DNA of 64,000 bases from Pseudodesulfovibrio cashew (GTDB lineage: Bacteria; Desulfobacterota; Desulfovibrionia; Desulfovibrionales; Desulfovibrionaceae): the NCBI RefSeq assembly GCF_009762795.1, contig NZ_CP046400.1, forward strand, positions 124,001 to 188,000. Direction: 5' to 3'. This document shows, in pieces, positions 1-9,447 of this stretch (its first letter is position 1; the number at the start of each line of letters is the position of its first letter). The notes under the pieces were generated by a model. The model was not told the origin of the DNA and searched no databases. It was given only the letters and a program-made list of their open reading frames with translations. A program made the translations under genes and the position numbers.

Positions 1-2174
1 ATATTCTCCGGAGCCAGGCCGCCGATCTTCTTATCCACCAATCCGCCTATGGCGTTGACAGCCGCATGGGTTGCCGCGCCCTTGAGTCCCTTGTCCCAGT
101 TCTGGGCCGCTCCGAAAACGGCATTGGCAACTATCCCCCCGGAGGGGTCGATGCGCGAGGCCGCCACCTGCCCGACCTGGGCCGCTGTCTGGAAACCGAA
201 CTGCGCGATGGCAAGGTCCACTTCCCTATTCATGTGATGGGCCGCTTCGGCGTCGTGTTTGGCGGTATCGATATTGCCGAGGGCATGGGTCAACCGCCTG
301 AGATCCCGCATATCGTCGTCGGTGAGGTCATCCGGGTTGACCCCGGTGGCATCCGCACCGATGCGGTCAAGGATACGCTGGGCCGCAGCCTGCTGTTCCG
401 GGGTGAACGTATGGATGTGCTCGTCTATCCAGTCACGCCGGTGATAAATTTCGTTGAGCTTGTCGTTGCCGTAGTCCCCGGGTTTGCGATCCGGGGCCAC
501 CCAGGCCTGACGGTCGGCATCCCATGTGTAGCCCTGAGCCTGGAGGTCGGCCTCGCGCTCGGCCCGCTGCCGATCCTTGTCCTTTTCCACGTCGCGCCAG
601 AACTGATCGCGCTCCCGGTCCCGATCGCGCAACTGCTGCTTGCGTTCGTCGATCCATTTCTGGGCCTCGGACGGGTCCATCCACTCGCCGTCGTACCATA
701 CCTGGCCTGGCTTGCCGCCCTCGTAGGTGCCGTCCTGGACAATGAGGGGTTCCCCGTCCGCGTCATAGATGACAGGGCCGGGCGACACGCCGCCCGCACC
801 CGAAGAAGCCGGGCCTCCCGGATACGCCCCGTTCGCCAGCGCCTGGCTCAGGGCCGTATAGAACGATGGGCCAAGCATGGCCCCCAGCCCGGGAATAAGA
901 GTATTGGCGAACCCCTGAAAACCTCCGTCCGAAAGAAGCCACAAAAGAAAATGTTCCAGCAGCGGCGGCGACTGGCCGGGCCTGAGAGCCTCCTTCCAAC
1001 CACCGTCGTCTGCCCAGCCGTTCAAGGCGGCCAGAGCCATTGCCGAGGAGACCAGGCCGAACAGCAGAGAGGCCGGAACCGACGGCGAAGGGCCCGAAGT
1101 CCGGGCCAGAAGCAGAGCCGTCAACAGCATGGCCAGCCCGCCGTAGAGGGCAACCTCGGGGGACAGCACGGTGCGGAGCAGAAAGGCGAACGAGCCGCCG
1201 AACAGAGCCACGTAGCCCGCCGCCTGGGAAAACTCGCGTCCCCTGCCCCCCTGGGCCATGCCGTAGGTGGCCGTCCAGAAGGAACGAAACAGCAGGCAGA
1301 GCATCTGTCCCATACGCGAGGAGATCGCCGCGCCCACGCCAACGGCGAGCATGACGTTGGCCCAACCGCCCACGAACGCGCCCGCCACCAGGGCCATGCC
1401 CGCGCCTCCGGCCAGTCCGGCCAGAGCCAGGCCGCCAGCCTGGTGGAAATAGCCCCCAAGTTGACCGGGGATGGACACGATGTCGCCCACAGCGGCCACA
1501 GGCCCCCTCGTGAACAGGTTGCGCAGGAACCCGAACAGCAAGGGCACCCCCACGCCCAGCACCACGGCCCCGGACAGGCCCGAGGAAAACCCGGTCAGAT
1601 AATCGTTGTTCACGCCCAGCAGGCTCGCCAGCGCCCTCTCCAGCCAGGCGAAATTACCCGGCGGTATGCTGGGACTCCCATAGCCGCCCCAGCGGACGAT
1701 CACGAAATAAAAATAGACCGCCCCTGTGGCGAGCATGATGAGCAGGGTCAGGGGCAGCCTGCGCCGGAAGTTGTGCCACGTCATGGCAAGAATCTGTCTG
1801 AACAAGGGCCAGAATCGGGGAACGGACGCCTCGCTGTCCGGGACGGGGCCCGAGCCTTCTCCGCCGGGACGTCTGGGAGGCGGCATCGTGGAGCGCGAGG
1901 TGCGCTCGCCTTTGATGGCGTCAGTCGGCGAAGCGGTGGAACCCGACTCTGCCGTCATGCCTTCAGCCACGTCGGTCCGAGCGTCTTGCCTGCTCGGCAG
2001 TTCGCCGGGGGTCGTCCATTGGCCGGAGTCCGGGTCTAGGCAGTGCTCGTTGCCGTCACCGTCCCGCCAATGCATGTTCAGGACCGCCTGTTCGAAAAAT
2101 TCCCTGTCCAGCTTGCCCTTACGGTACTGCTTCGCCAGCTTGGCATATTCTTTCTCGATCTTCTTCCTGTTCAT
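1..2174 (-). CDS. Large membrane protein of unknown function, 3' end cut by window edge
   Basis: An unbroken minus-strand frame runs from ATG 2174 to the left edge, about 724 residues with no stop, so the C-terminus is missing. The first 50 residues are charged, followed by a short W/D/G-rich motif (MHWRDGDGNEHCLDPDSGQW). A polar linker reaches about residue 115. Then come many hydrophobic helices to about residue 460, Gly/Ala-rich in part. Next is a highly charged, probably helical stretch of alternating Arg, Asp, Glu and Gln, and a tail that turns Gly/Ala-rich and hydrophobic again near the edge. The start overlaps the stop of the upstream propeller gene by 4 bp (ATGA), so the two are probably translationally coupled. 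I do not recognise the family. The layout (helices, charged stalk, Ala/Gly-rich tail) resembles large scaffold or exported-effector proteins, but that is only an impression. Confidence 0.8.
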   Translation of the reverse strand, partial: MNRKKIEKEYAKLAKQYRKGKLDREFFEQAVLNMHWRDGDGNEHCLDPDSGQWTTPGELPSRQDARTDVAEGMTAESGSTASPTDAIKGERTSRSTMPPPRRPGGEGSGPVPDSEASVPRFWPLFRQILAMTWHNFRRRLPLTLLIMLATGAVYFYFVIVRWGGYGSPSIPPGNFAWLERALASLLGVNNDYLTGFSSGLSGAVVLGVGVPLLFGFLRNLFTRGPVAAVGDIVSIPGQLGGYFHQAGGLALAGLAGGAGMALVAGAFVGGWANVMLAVGVGAAISSRMGQMLCLLFRSFWTATYGMAQGGRGREFSQAAGYVALFGGSFAFLLRTVLSPEVALYGGLAMLLTALLLARTSGPSPSVPASLLFGLVSSAMALAALNGWADDGGWKEALRPGQSPPLLEHFLLWLLSDGGFQGFANTLIPGLGAMLGPSFYTALSQALANGAYPGGPASSGAGGVSPGPVIYDADGEPLIVQDGTYEGGKPGQVWYDGEWMDPSEAQKWIDERKQQLRDRDRERDQFWRDVEKDKDRQRAEREADLQAQGYTWDADRQAWVAPDRKPGDYGNDKLNEIYHRRDWIDEHIHTFTPEQQAAAQRILDRIGADATGVNPDDLTDDDMRDLRRLTHALGNIDTAKHDAEAAHHMNREVDLAIAQFGFQTAAQVGQVAASRIDPSGGIVANAVFGAAQNWDKGLKGAATHAAVNAIGGLVDKKIGGLAPEN

Positions 2175-3229
2175 GGCGAACTCCCTGTCACGTCATCCGC
2201 GAATAACCGCTCCACGGCTTCCGGCCCGATCCTGACCACGCCTCCGAGCGTGCCGAGCCACATCCCTCCGCTCCTCTCCCGGCGCATGGTCATGACCTCC
2301 CTGGCAGGGAGGCCGTCGTCCATGGTCAGGCGGCGCACCGCCGCCCCATCCTCGAGGACCGTAATACCGTCGTATTCATGCCCCAGCCACAGCCGTCCGG
2401 CATCGTCCCTAAACAGGCTGCGCACCTTGGGACCGGCCAACAACGCTGCCGGAACCGTCTCCGCCAGCCGCCACTCACCGCCGTCCGAACCGAACCTGGC
2501 CGCGCCCCCTTCCTGAAAATATCCAAAGCCGACCCAGACCTCCCGTGCGGAGACAGCCAGGATGGAGGTCACGTTGGGGTGGGGAAGCCCGTCGCGCCCG
2601 TTCCAGACCTGCCAACGGCTGCCGTCGAACCGGGCCACTCCTCCCATGGGGGCGGCATAGGACCCGGCCCAGACATTGCCCGCCTGATCCAGGGCCACGA
2701 CCTGCACCTTGTCGTGGGGAAGCCCGTCCCGGCTCGTGAAACGGCGCACCGCGCTTGGGTCACCGTTCCACCCTGCGGGCAATCGGGCCAGGCCGCCGTA
2801 GAACGACGCCCAAACCGCCCCGCCCGGCTCGCGGCACAGCCCGGTGGCGAACACGCCGGGCAACCCCTCTTCCATGGTGAAGGAACGCCACCGCTTGCCT
2901 TCCAGCACGGACAAGCCGCCCGCGTGAGCCACCCACAGCCTTCCGGAGCCATCGTCCAACAGGGCGTTAACCAGCAGATTGGACTCCTGGCCCGGGATCT
3001 CCACCAGCGCGGCTCCGCCGTTGTCGTCCAGCCGAAACAGGCCGACGAGCCCACCGGCGTAGACGCCGTCCCCGAACGGGGCCAAGGCCCGGATGCCGCC
3101 GATATCACGCCAGACCTTCCATCCGGCGGGCGGCTCGGGCGGGCCTCCGGGGTCGACCAGATACACGGCGGCTCCCGCAAGCATTGCCACCCAGAGCAGG
3201 GAGAGCATTGGCCCCTTCAATCGTCCCAT
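2171..3229 (-). CDS. Membrane-anchored Reg_prop-type beta-propeller protein
   Basis: 352 residues. An N-terminal hydrophobic segment (about residues 8-24) acts as signal or anchor. The rest is made of six or so repeats of about 45 residues. Each ends in a turn such as DGLPHDKV, DGLPHPNV, DGLPAREV or EGLPGVFA, followed by a D.xG.xWxG strand. This is the signature of the two-component-regulator propeller repeat, usually the periplasmic sensor half of hybrid kinases. Here no kinase, GGDEF or HTH domain follows, so the protein is a free-standing extracytoplasmic propeller. GAGGTG lies 9 nt before ATG 3229. The stop overlaps the start of the large downstream membrane protein, which suggests a pair working at the cell envelope. 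Confidence 0.85.
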   Translation of the reverse strand: MGRLKGPMLSLLWVAMLAGAAVYLVDPGGPPEPPAGWKVWRDIGGIRALAPFGDGVYAGGLVGLFRLDDNGGAALVEIPGQESNLLVNALLDDGSGRLWVAHAGGLSVLEGKRWRSFTMEEGLPGVFATGLCREPGGAVWASFYGGLARLPAGWNGDPSAVRRFTSRDGLPHDKVQVVALDQAGNVWAGSYAAPMGGVARFDGSRWQVWNGRDGLPHPNVTSILAVSAREVWVGFGYFQEGGAARFGSDGGEWRLAETVPAALLAGPKVRSLFRDDAGRLWLGHEYDGITVLEDGAAVRRLTMDDGLPAREVMTMRRERSGGMWLGTLGGVVRIGPEAVERLFADDVTGSSP

Positions 3230-3310
3230 GAAATATACACCTCAGTATATCCCATACGATTTTCAGGTCCATGCGTCCACCCGCCGGGGCAATCCGGGAA
3301 TATCTCCCAA

Positions 3311-3349
3311 AATGAAAAAGCCCGCCCCGCAGGATGCGGGGCGGGCTTT
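3311..3349 (-). terminator. Rho-independent terminator after the solute-binding-protein gene
   Basis: A perfect 14-bp stem (3317-3330 with 3336-3349) has a 5-nt loop and is followed on the minus strand by a T-rich run. It sits 26 bp beyond the stop of the 3375-4109 gene. Confidence 0.85.
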
Positions 3350-3374
3350 CAGCACTGTTTCGGCGCGCCGGTCT

Positions 3375-4109
3375 CTACCGGCTGAAATTATGCTCCATGA
3401 TCTTGTCGTATTCACCGCTGGACTTGAGCTCATCGAGCGCCTGCTGCCATCGGGCTATGGTCGTATCCGGGACGTCACGGGAAAAAGCGAGCCACGCCGA
3501 GGACTCGGCGAACTTGCACTGGGTGCGCTCGAAGAGCGAAGGGTCCAGGCCCGCCTTGGAGACCATGTAGGCGTAAGTCCTCTCACCCATGAGCACCAGG
3601 TCGACACGCCCCTCCTCCAGTTTCTTGTAGCTGGAGTCGTAGCTCGGGCTGATGTCGAGATTTCGGAACCCCGCCGCAGCCAGGGCCTGATGCGTATAGC
3701 CGTCCTTGCGCACGGCGATCCGAGTCACCCGCTTGGCTTCCTCCAGGTCGGCGACCCTGACGTCGCTGCCCTTGCGGCAAAAGAAATAGTCGCCCTCGCT
3801 GAAGATGGGCCCCACCCACTTGAACAGCTTCTCGCGCTCGGGGATGCGGACAATGGCGAACAGGGCCTGCCCGGGCGAGCTGACCGCCTGCTCATAGGCG
3901 CGGAGCCAGGGCGCGGACCGGATAGGGTTGATGTCCCCGACCCGGGCCTGGATTTGCTTGACCACCTCAGGGGCGACGCCAAGCAACTCCCCGTTCACCT
4001 CATAGGCGAGCGGCGGATAGATAATGACCTGCATGTTGATCTCCTCGGCAAAAGCACCGAGGGGCAAAAGCAGGCTAACCAGAACGAAAAAAGGAAAATA
4101 CCATTTCAT
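3375..4109 (-). CDS. Periplasmic family-3 solute-binding protein
   Basis: 244 residues from ATG 4109. That start is preceded by GAGGGTG and gives a clean signal peptide (KWYFPFF then LVSLLLPLGAFA, cleavage near AFA-EE); an upstream in-frame ATG at 4205 would bury the signal sequence. The mature part has the layout of SBP_bac_3 amino-acid-binding proteins: a first lobe with PLAYEVNGEL and a Trp-Leu-Arg loop, an IAVRKDGYTHQAL segment, and the second-lobe phrase GRVDLVLMGERTYAYM. No ABC permease or ATPase is nearby. The chemoreceptor gene ends 92 bp upstream on the same strand, so the protein may be a ligand-presenting partner of that receptor or an orphan sensor. Ligand unknown. Confidence 0.85.
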   Translation of the reverse strand: MKWYFPFFVLVSLLLPLGAFAEEINMQVIIYPPLAYEVNGELLGVAPEVVKQIQARVGDINPIRSAPWLRAYEQAVSSPGQALFAIVRIPEREKLFKWVGPIFSEGDYFFCRKGSDVRVADLEEAKRVTRIAVRKDGYTHQALAAAGFRNLDISPSYDSSYKKLEEGRVDLVLMGERTYAYMVSKAGLDPSLFERTQCKFAESSAWLAFSRDVPDTTIARWQQALDELKSSGEYDKIMEHNFSR

Positions 4110-4201
4110 GGACACCCTCACGAACGGATAATGTAAAGTAGCCATGGGATGTTGTCCACATACCAGCTCTACTTTATTTATCTGCACAAGTGCCCAGATG
4201 T

Positions 4202-6616
4202 TCAACCCTGCATCTTGTCGATAGCCCTCCGCAATTCCCCGGCCAGACCGTTGAGCCTTTCGATGGCGGCTGCGGACTCGCGCATGGAATCGGCGGTCTC
4301 TCCGGCGATGCGGTTTACGGTGTCCGTGGCTGCGTTGATCTGCTCACTGGTGGCGGACTGCTCCTCGGCCGCAGAGGCAATGGACTGAACCTGCACTGCG
4401 GCCTCGTCAGCCTTGGCCACGATGAGATTGAGCGATTCGCCGGACTGTTCGATCATCCGGCGGCACTCGCGCAACGCTTCTGCCGAATCCTCGGTGGACC
4501 GAATATTGTTTGAAGCGCTCTCCTGAATGGAATGGATGTACTCGCCCACCTCGTGGGTGGCGTCCATGGTCTTCTCGGCCAGCTTGCGCACCTCGTCGGC
4601 AACCACCGCGAAACCGCGCCCGGCCTCGCCGGCCCTGGCCGCTTCGATGGCGGCGTTGAGCGCAAGCAGATTGGTCTGGTCGGCGATGTCCGTAATCACG
4701 CCCATAATCGCGCCGATACCCTTGGCATGCTCGCCCAGATCGTCCATCTGGGCGCGCAAGCCCTCGGACTGCTCGTGCACGGCGCGCATCATCTCCACGG
4801 ACCGGCCCACGATCTCGGCCCCGGAGCGGGCCAGTTCGCTGGTCTCCTCGGACATGGAGGCCGTGGACGAGGCGTTCCGAGCCACCTCGGTGACCGAGCT
4901 GTTCATCTCATCCATTGCCGAGGATGCCTCCATTGCTCGGTTGCTCTGCTCCATGGCCCCGTCGCTGGCGGTTCGGATCTTCTCGGCCAGGTCCCTGGCG
5001 GAGGCGGACACCGCCCGGGCGATCTCCGTGGCCTCGTCCGCGGCGGCTTCAATGAGCGCGTTTTTGTTCTCGACGGCTTCTTTCTGCCGCCGCTCCTCGG
5101 TCAGGTCCACCCAGATGGTGATGGCGCCCATGAGCTCTCCGTCCAAGTCATAGATGGGCGTTGCCACCACCTGCAGGATGACCTTGACGCCGTCGATGTC
5201 CCTGTCCAGTTCAAGCTCCCATTCGACCTGCTTGCGCCTGCGCATGGCAACCTGAGTGAGCGTCTCCCGCTTCAGGTCGTGGTAGACCACCTCGTTGAAC
5301 AACTCCCCGAAATACTTGTCCGGTGTCTTGCGCTTGCCCAAAATATCCACGGCCGCCTGGTTGAGGTGCGTGACCCGGTTCTCCAGATCGACCACACCAC
5401 AGGGAATTGTCACCCCGGCCAGCACGCCCCGGCTGAAGCCGAGCCGTGTTTTCATCTCGCGGACCATCTCCTTGACCGAAGCCATGGTCCGGCCGATGGC
5501 GTCGTCCGCGCCGTAATCGAAATCGCACTCGAAGTTGCCCTGGCCCACTGCCTGGGCTGTGGCCGCCAGCTTGTTCATGGGGGCCACCAGTTGGCGGCTG
5601 ACGAACCAGATGATCAGCAGGGCGAGCCCCAGAGGGAGCGCCGCAGCCTCGGCAGCGCTGATCAGGATACGCCTGTCCACGCCCGAGAGCAGATCCGAGG
5701 TCTTTACGCTGGTCACCAGATAGGCGTCCCAGGGCTCGAACCGGACCACGCAAGACCAGACTTCGCTCCCGTCCGCCTGCACGGCGAAGGTGCCGCCCCG
5801 GGAGGACAGGGTCTCGTCGCCCAAAACCTTGTCGCGGACGGCTGCCGCAGCATGCTCATCCTCTGCCTTGACCGACTCCTGCCCGCCGTGGAGGAACACA
5901 TAGGAATACCCTTTCCCGCCCACGTTCACCTTGCCTATGAAGGAAGCAAAATCAGCGGAGATCACCGGCCGCGCCACCTCAAGCGCGCCCATCACCTTGT
6001 CATCGAAATCGCGGACCGCCTCATAGGCCACCACGTACCACCCTCCATCCAGGGAGAGCAGCCCCTCGTAGCGCTTCCCGGCCAGGATCGCAGCGTAAGC
6101 CGGGTTGTCCGCCGGGATATAGCTGCCTTTGGCGGATTTGCCGTCCGGCCCGGGCATGGTCGTGGTCACCCGGATGAGCCGCTCACCGTTCAGTTGGAGC
6201 ACCGAACAGACCGCCCCGGAAGTCTCGGCCATGGAATCCACCAGGTCGGTGGACTCGTGCAGGTACTTGGTTCCGAGCTTGAAGGCCGGGATGGTGACGT
6301 CCTCGGATGCGCCTGTCGCCTGATTGGTGATGGTCATGTCCACGTCGTAGAGCATCTCAAACATGGGCAGCCCACTGACGCCCATGGCCGACTTGAAAAT
6401 GTTCAGATCCGAGATGATCTTTTTCCGCGCCAAGCGGTCCTGCATGGTCACGGTCTCGGCCAGGGTCGCCGAGATGTCGTTGAGGGAGGTTACGCCGTTT
6501 TCGAGATATTCGCTGCGTGAATTGATGAAGTTCACTCCGGTCATGCAGACGATGGTCAGAAGGACGATGCACACCGAGGCAATGGTAAGCTTGCTTTGGA
6601 ACCCTAGAGCAATCAT
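4202..6616 (-). CDS. Methyl-accepting chemotaxis protein with Cache, HAMP and PAS domains
   Basis: 804 residues. TM1 is at about 10-30. A large periplasmic Cache 3/Cache 2-type sensor covers about 35-315 ([42 protein letters not shown]). TM2 is at about 320-340. HAMP (345-395) and a PAS domain (405-515) follow, the PAS containing a [15 protein letters not shown] strand. The C-terminal signalling domain carries the highly conserved hairpin tip [18 protein letters not shown] and EVRKLAEKT. There is no C-terminal CheR/CheB tether pentapeptide; the protein ends DKMQG. It would transmit periplasmic ligand binding to CheA/CheW. The neighbouring binding protein could be its ligand carrier. A perfect 8-bp inverted repeat lies 69 bp upstream of the start. 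Confidence 0.93.
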   Translation of the reverse strand: MIALGFQSKLTIASVCIVLLTIVCMTGVNFINSRSEYLENGVTSLNDISATLAETVTMQDRLARKKIISDLNIFKSAMGVSGLPMFEMLYDVDMTITNQATGASEDVTIPAFKLGTKYLHESTDLVDSMAETSGAVCSVLQLNGERLIRVTTTMPGPDGKSAKGSYIPADNPAYAAILAGKRYEGLLSLDGGWYVVAYEAVRDFDDKVMGALEVARPVISADFASFIGKVNVGGKGYSYVFLHGGQESVKAEDEHAAAAVRDKVLGDETLSSRGGTFAVQADGSEVWSCVVRFEPWDAYLVTSVKTSDLLSGVDRRILISAAEAAALPLGLALLIIWFVSRQLVAPMNKLAATAQAVGQGNFECDFDYGADDAIGRTMASVKEMVREMKTRLGFSRGVLAGVTIPCGVVDLENRVTHLNQAAVDILGKRKTPDKYFGELFNEVVYHDLKRETLTQVAMRRRKQVEWELELDRDIDGVKVILQVVATPIYDLDGELMGAITIWVDLTEERRQKEAVENKNALIEAAADEATEIARAVSASARDLAEKIRTASDGAMEQSNRAMEASSAMDEMNSSVTEVARNASSTASMSEETSELARSGAEIVGRSVEMMRAVHEQSEGLRAQMDDLGEHAKGIGAIMGVITDIADQTNLLALNAAIEAARAGEAGRGFAVVADEVRKLAEKTMDATHEVGEYIHSIQESASNNIRSTEDSAEALRECRRMIEQSGESLNLIVAKADEAAVQVQSIASAAEEQSATSEQINAATDTVNRIAGETADSMRESAAAIERLNGLAGELRRAIDKMQG

Positions 6617-6684
6617 AATAACCGCCTGTAATGATTGATTTCAGCATTCTTGAGATTCAGCACATTAAGCACGATGAAGAAAAA

Positions 6685-6708
6685 ATTGTAACAATTGGAC
6701 GTTACAAT
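6685..6708. promoter_or_regulatory. Perfect inverted repeat upstream of the chemoreceptor gene
   Basis: ATTGTAAC (6685-6692) and GTTACAAT (6701-6708) are separated by 8 bp. The position, 69-92 bp before the chemoreceptor start, suits an operator or activator site. No regulator can be assigned from the sequence. Confidence 0.4.
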
Positions 6709-6769
6709 TCGGCAACAAACGGACGGCAAGCTGCCGCCATCCTGCGGTGTGGAGCGAATCGAAATGATT

Positions 6770-6813
6770 CAGAAAGAAAAGAAGAAGGGAGAGCCCGAAG
6801 CGCTGCTCGGGCT
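6770..6813 (-). terminator. Probable terminator of the helicase-ygiQ operon
   Basis: AGCCCGA (6792-6798) pairs with TCGGGCT (6807-6813). The stem starts inside the ygiQ stop codon and is followed on the minus strand by a pyrimidine-rich, T-rich run. Confidence 0.6.
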
Positions 6814-8620
6814 AACGGCGGTTGCGACGCTTTTTCGCGGGAAAGGATTTCGTCCTGGGTTCCGGCTTGCGGCCCTTGCCGCCCTTCGGCGGCTTGCCGC
6901 GCGTGGGCATGAGCATGCCGTGCTGGCGAAGACGCTCGGCATCGGTCTTGGCTACCGGAATGGGGTTCCCATCCAAGTCGGTCCCTGCGTGGAACATGGC
7001 CGCGGCAGCCGTGCCCGGCAGAGGAATGAAACACTGCACCTGCTCCGGCTTCCAGCCCCGGGAACGGAGCCACTCGCCGAGTTCGCGCATGTCCTCGTCA
7101 GTACATCCGGGGAAGGCGCTCATGAGGTAGGGGATCACGTACTGGCGCTTGCCCGCCTTGCGGGACTCCCGGTCAAAGAGGTCGAGGAACTTCTCGAAGG
7201 CCGCGAACTTCGGCTTGCGCATGAGCTTGAGGACATGGTCCGAGCGATGCTCCGGCGCCACCTTGGCCTGGCCACCCACATAATTGCGAACCAGGCAACC
7301 CAGGGCTGGCATGTCCGTCAGTCCGAGGTCGATGCGCCAACCCGAGGCCACGCGCACATGCTTGACCGACGGCATGTCGGAAATGGCGTCCAGCAGCCCG
7401 ACAAAGTCCTGCTGGGAGACCTTGAAGTGTTTACAAACAGCTGGCGCCAAACAGCTGGAACGTTTGCACTTTGATTGATCCGTATCGCAAACTGCACCCC
7501 ACATGTTGGCGCTGGGTCCGCCCACATCGCTGATGGATCCGGTCCAGCCCGGCGTCCGGGTGACGGCCTCCACCTCGTTCAGGATCGACGCCCTGGAACG
7601 AGACCGGATACGCCGCCCCTGGTGCAGGGCCAAGGTGCAGAAGGAGCAGCCGCCAGCACAGCCCCGATGGGCGTTGATGGAGGTCTTGATCATGTCCGCA
7701 GCCGGGATGCGCTCGGTGTAGCTCGGGTGGGGCATTCGGGAAAAGCCCAGTCCGGCAAGCTCGTCCAGACCGGCGCAGTCCAGGGGTGGGCCGGGCGGCG
7801 TGACCATGACTATCCTGCCGCCGCACTCCTGAATTGCCATCTCCCTGTTCTGGTGCACCTGCTGCTCCAGCAGCAACGTGGCCTGGATCAGCGCCTGCGG
7901 ATCGGCCAGGATAGCCTCGTGCGAGGGCAGCTCCATGACCGGGAAACTATCGGGAATGTCCTTGCGCGCACCGGCCACTGCCAGGCCCGGGATGGTCGCC
8001 AGCAAAGGCCTGAGCCCTTTGATCGAACGGTCCTCCGCATCCCGGATGGCCTCGGCCACCGCCACGATGGAGTTCTCTGCCATACCATAGGTAATGGCCG
8101 TGGCCTTGGCATCGAGCAACACGGACCGGCGGATGGAATCAGCCCAGAAATCGTAGTGGGACACGCGCCTGAGGGAGGCCTCGATGCCGCCCAGGATCAC
8201 AGGCAGGCCGGGAAAGGCCCGCTGGACCGCGTTGGTGTAGGCGATTACCGCCCTGTTGGGCCGCGCCCCGGCCTTGCCGCCCGGCGTGTAGGCGTCGTCG
8301 CTGCGCTTTTTCCGGAACGCGGTGTAATGGGCGAGCATGGAATCGAGGGAACCGGCGGTCACCCCGGCAAAGAGTGTGGGCCTGCCCATGGCTGCCACGT
8401 CATCGGGCCGGTCCCAGCGGGGCTGGGCCACGATGCCAACCCGGTATCCATGGCGCACCAGCCAGCGTCCGAGCAACGCCGCCCCAAAGGAGGGGTGGTC
8501 CACATAGGCGTCGCCGGTGACGAGCAGGATATCCAACTCGTCCCAGCCGAGCGCGTCCATCTCGCGGCGGGACATGGGTAGCACGGCGGGTTGATCGATG
8601 GGGATGCTGGCAGTGGTCAT
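6812..8620 (-). CDS. ygiQ: YgiQ family radical SAM protein
   Basis: 602 residues, the usual length for this family (UPF0313). The N-terminal part has the LLVTGDAYVDHPSFG opening and an AQPRW motif. The radical-SAM cluster motif CxxxCxxC is at C321, C325 and C328 (HRGCAGGCSFC), followed by IRSRS. The DUF3362-type C-terminal region contains FIPLPGTAAAAMFHAG and ends in a basic tail (KKRRNRR). The family should cleave SAM using a [4Fe-4S] cluster, but its substrate is unknown. The gene starts 32 bp after the putative glycosyltransferase, on the same strand, and probably closes an operon headed by the DEAD-box helicase. Confidence 0.93.
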   Translation of the reverse strand: MTTASIPIDQPAVLPMSRREMDALGWDELDILLVTGDAYVDHPSFGAALLGRWLVRHGYRVGIVAQPRWDRPDDVAAMGRPTLFAGVTAGSLDSMLAHYTAFRKKRSDDAYTPGGKAGARPNRAVIAYTNAVQRAFPGLPVILGGIEASLRRVSHYDFWADSIRRSVLLDAKATAITYGMAENSIVAVAEAIRDAEDRSIKGLRPLLATIPGLAVAGARKDIPDSFPVMELPSHEAILADPQALIQATLLLEQQVHQNREMAIQECGGRIVMVTPPGPPLDCAGLDELAGLGFSRMPHPSYTERIPAADMIKTSINAHRGCAGGCSFCTLALHQGRRIRSRSRASILNEVEAVTRTPGWTGSISDVGGPSANMWGAVCDTDQSKCKRSSCLAPAVCKHFKVSQQDFVGLLDAISDMPSVKHVRVASGWRIDLGLTDMPALGCLVRNYVGGQAKVAPEHRSDHVLKLMRKPKFAAFEKFLDLFDRESRKAGKRQYVIPYLMSAFPGCTDEDMRELGEWLRSRGWKPEQVQCFIPLPGTAAAAMFHAGTDLDGNPIPVAKTDAERLRQHGMLMPTRGKPPKGGKGRKPEPRTKSFPAKKRRNRR

Positions 8621-8652
8621 GAGGAGATAATGGCTGAAATCAACGGGCGCGT

Positions 8653-9441
8653 CTACGCGTAGTGCTGGCGCACGGCCTTGAACAGTTCCGGCTTGCGATC
8701 ATACTGATGAACCAGGTGCGCGCGCTCGCCGAGCTCGTTGAGCACGTAGCCCCGGCTGTCGTACGGAGGCTCGCCCTCGGTGTAGCCCAGGGTCAGGATC
8801 GGCCCCGCGTTGTCGTGCAGGGTCAGATCGGGAATCCGTCCCGTATGTATGAGGTAATTGTGCACTCCCTGGTCGTAGCCTGCCTTTTGTTCGCCTTCGG
8901 CAAAGGGGACGAGCAGCGAGGTCATGGCCTCAAGGTAGCCGAGCATGGCCTGGTGTCCGCCCACGGTGGTCCCGGAACAGGAAATGGGGGCATGGGACAC
9001 GGACTGCAGGGCCTCCTCCCCCAAATGGGAACGAATCCAATGGCTGTTGTACGGACATGCCCCCAGGGTCATTCGCCTGTCCTCCAGAGTAACGTTGAGC
9101 CCCTCGGTCCAGTCAAAGGACAGGGGGTCGCGCTGAAAGATGACGTCGCGAACGTCCGTTATCAGGACTCTGCCGTACTCGCCGGGAAAAGCGCGCAGGA
9201 AATCAAGATAGAGGAAATAGCGTAACGCGTTGATGGGGAGATGAGCCAGACCGGACGAACGCTCAAAAGGGACAAGGGTCGCGCCGTGCCCGCCCATGCG
9301 CTCCAGGTCGCGCGTGGTCTCGGAGACAAACAGCACGCACTCTCCCGTATAGCCGGATTTCTCCAGGGAAAGCAGGAAAGGCCGCACGTCACCATAGTGG
9401 TAACCTGCGGCCAGACCAAATATGCAGGCGGTTTCCGTCAA
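8653..9441 (-). CDS. Putative glycosyltransferase-like protein
   Basis: 262 residues, cytoplasmic, no signal peptide. The opening ACIFGLAAGYHYGDVRPFLLSLEKSGY and the central VLITDVRDVIFQRDP look like a GT-A fold nucleotide-diphospho-sugar transferase: a DxD-like acidic pair at the end of a beta strand, then a conserved-looking Cys-Pro-Tyr-Asn loop and YDQGVHNYL. Similar proteins sit in polysaccharide or LPS-modification loci. The gene begins 6 bp after the helicase stop, so it is probably co-transcribed with it. The enzyme class is a fair inference; donor and acceptor are unknown. Confidence 0.65.
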   Translation of the reverse strand: MTETACIFGLAAGYHYGDVRPFLLSLEKSGYTGECVLFVSETTRDLERMGGHGATLVPFERSSGLAHLPINALRYFLYLDFLRAFPGEYGRVLITDVRDVIFQRDPLSFDWTEGLNVTLEDRRMTLGACPYNSHWIRSHLGEEALQSVSHAPISCSGTTVGGHQAMLGYLEAMTSLLVPFAEGEQKAGYDQGVHNYLIHTGRIPDLTLHDNAGPILTLGYTEGEPPYDSRGYVLNELGERAHLVHQYDRKPELFKAVRQHYA

Positions 9442-9447
9442 GACTGG

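Noticed and set aside
66-2039. Plus-strand open frame of 657 codons
   Set aside because: It is antisense to a longer minus-strand frame with membrane helices and an ATGA link to the propeller gene. The plus-strand product is an unstructured Arg/Pro/Gly-rich sequence.
4532-6520. Long plus-strand frame opposite the chemoreceptor
   Set aside because: His/Gly/Leu-rich shadow of a clear chemoreceptor gene in a GC-rich genome; no ribosome binding site or domain.
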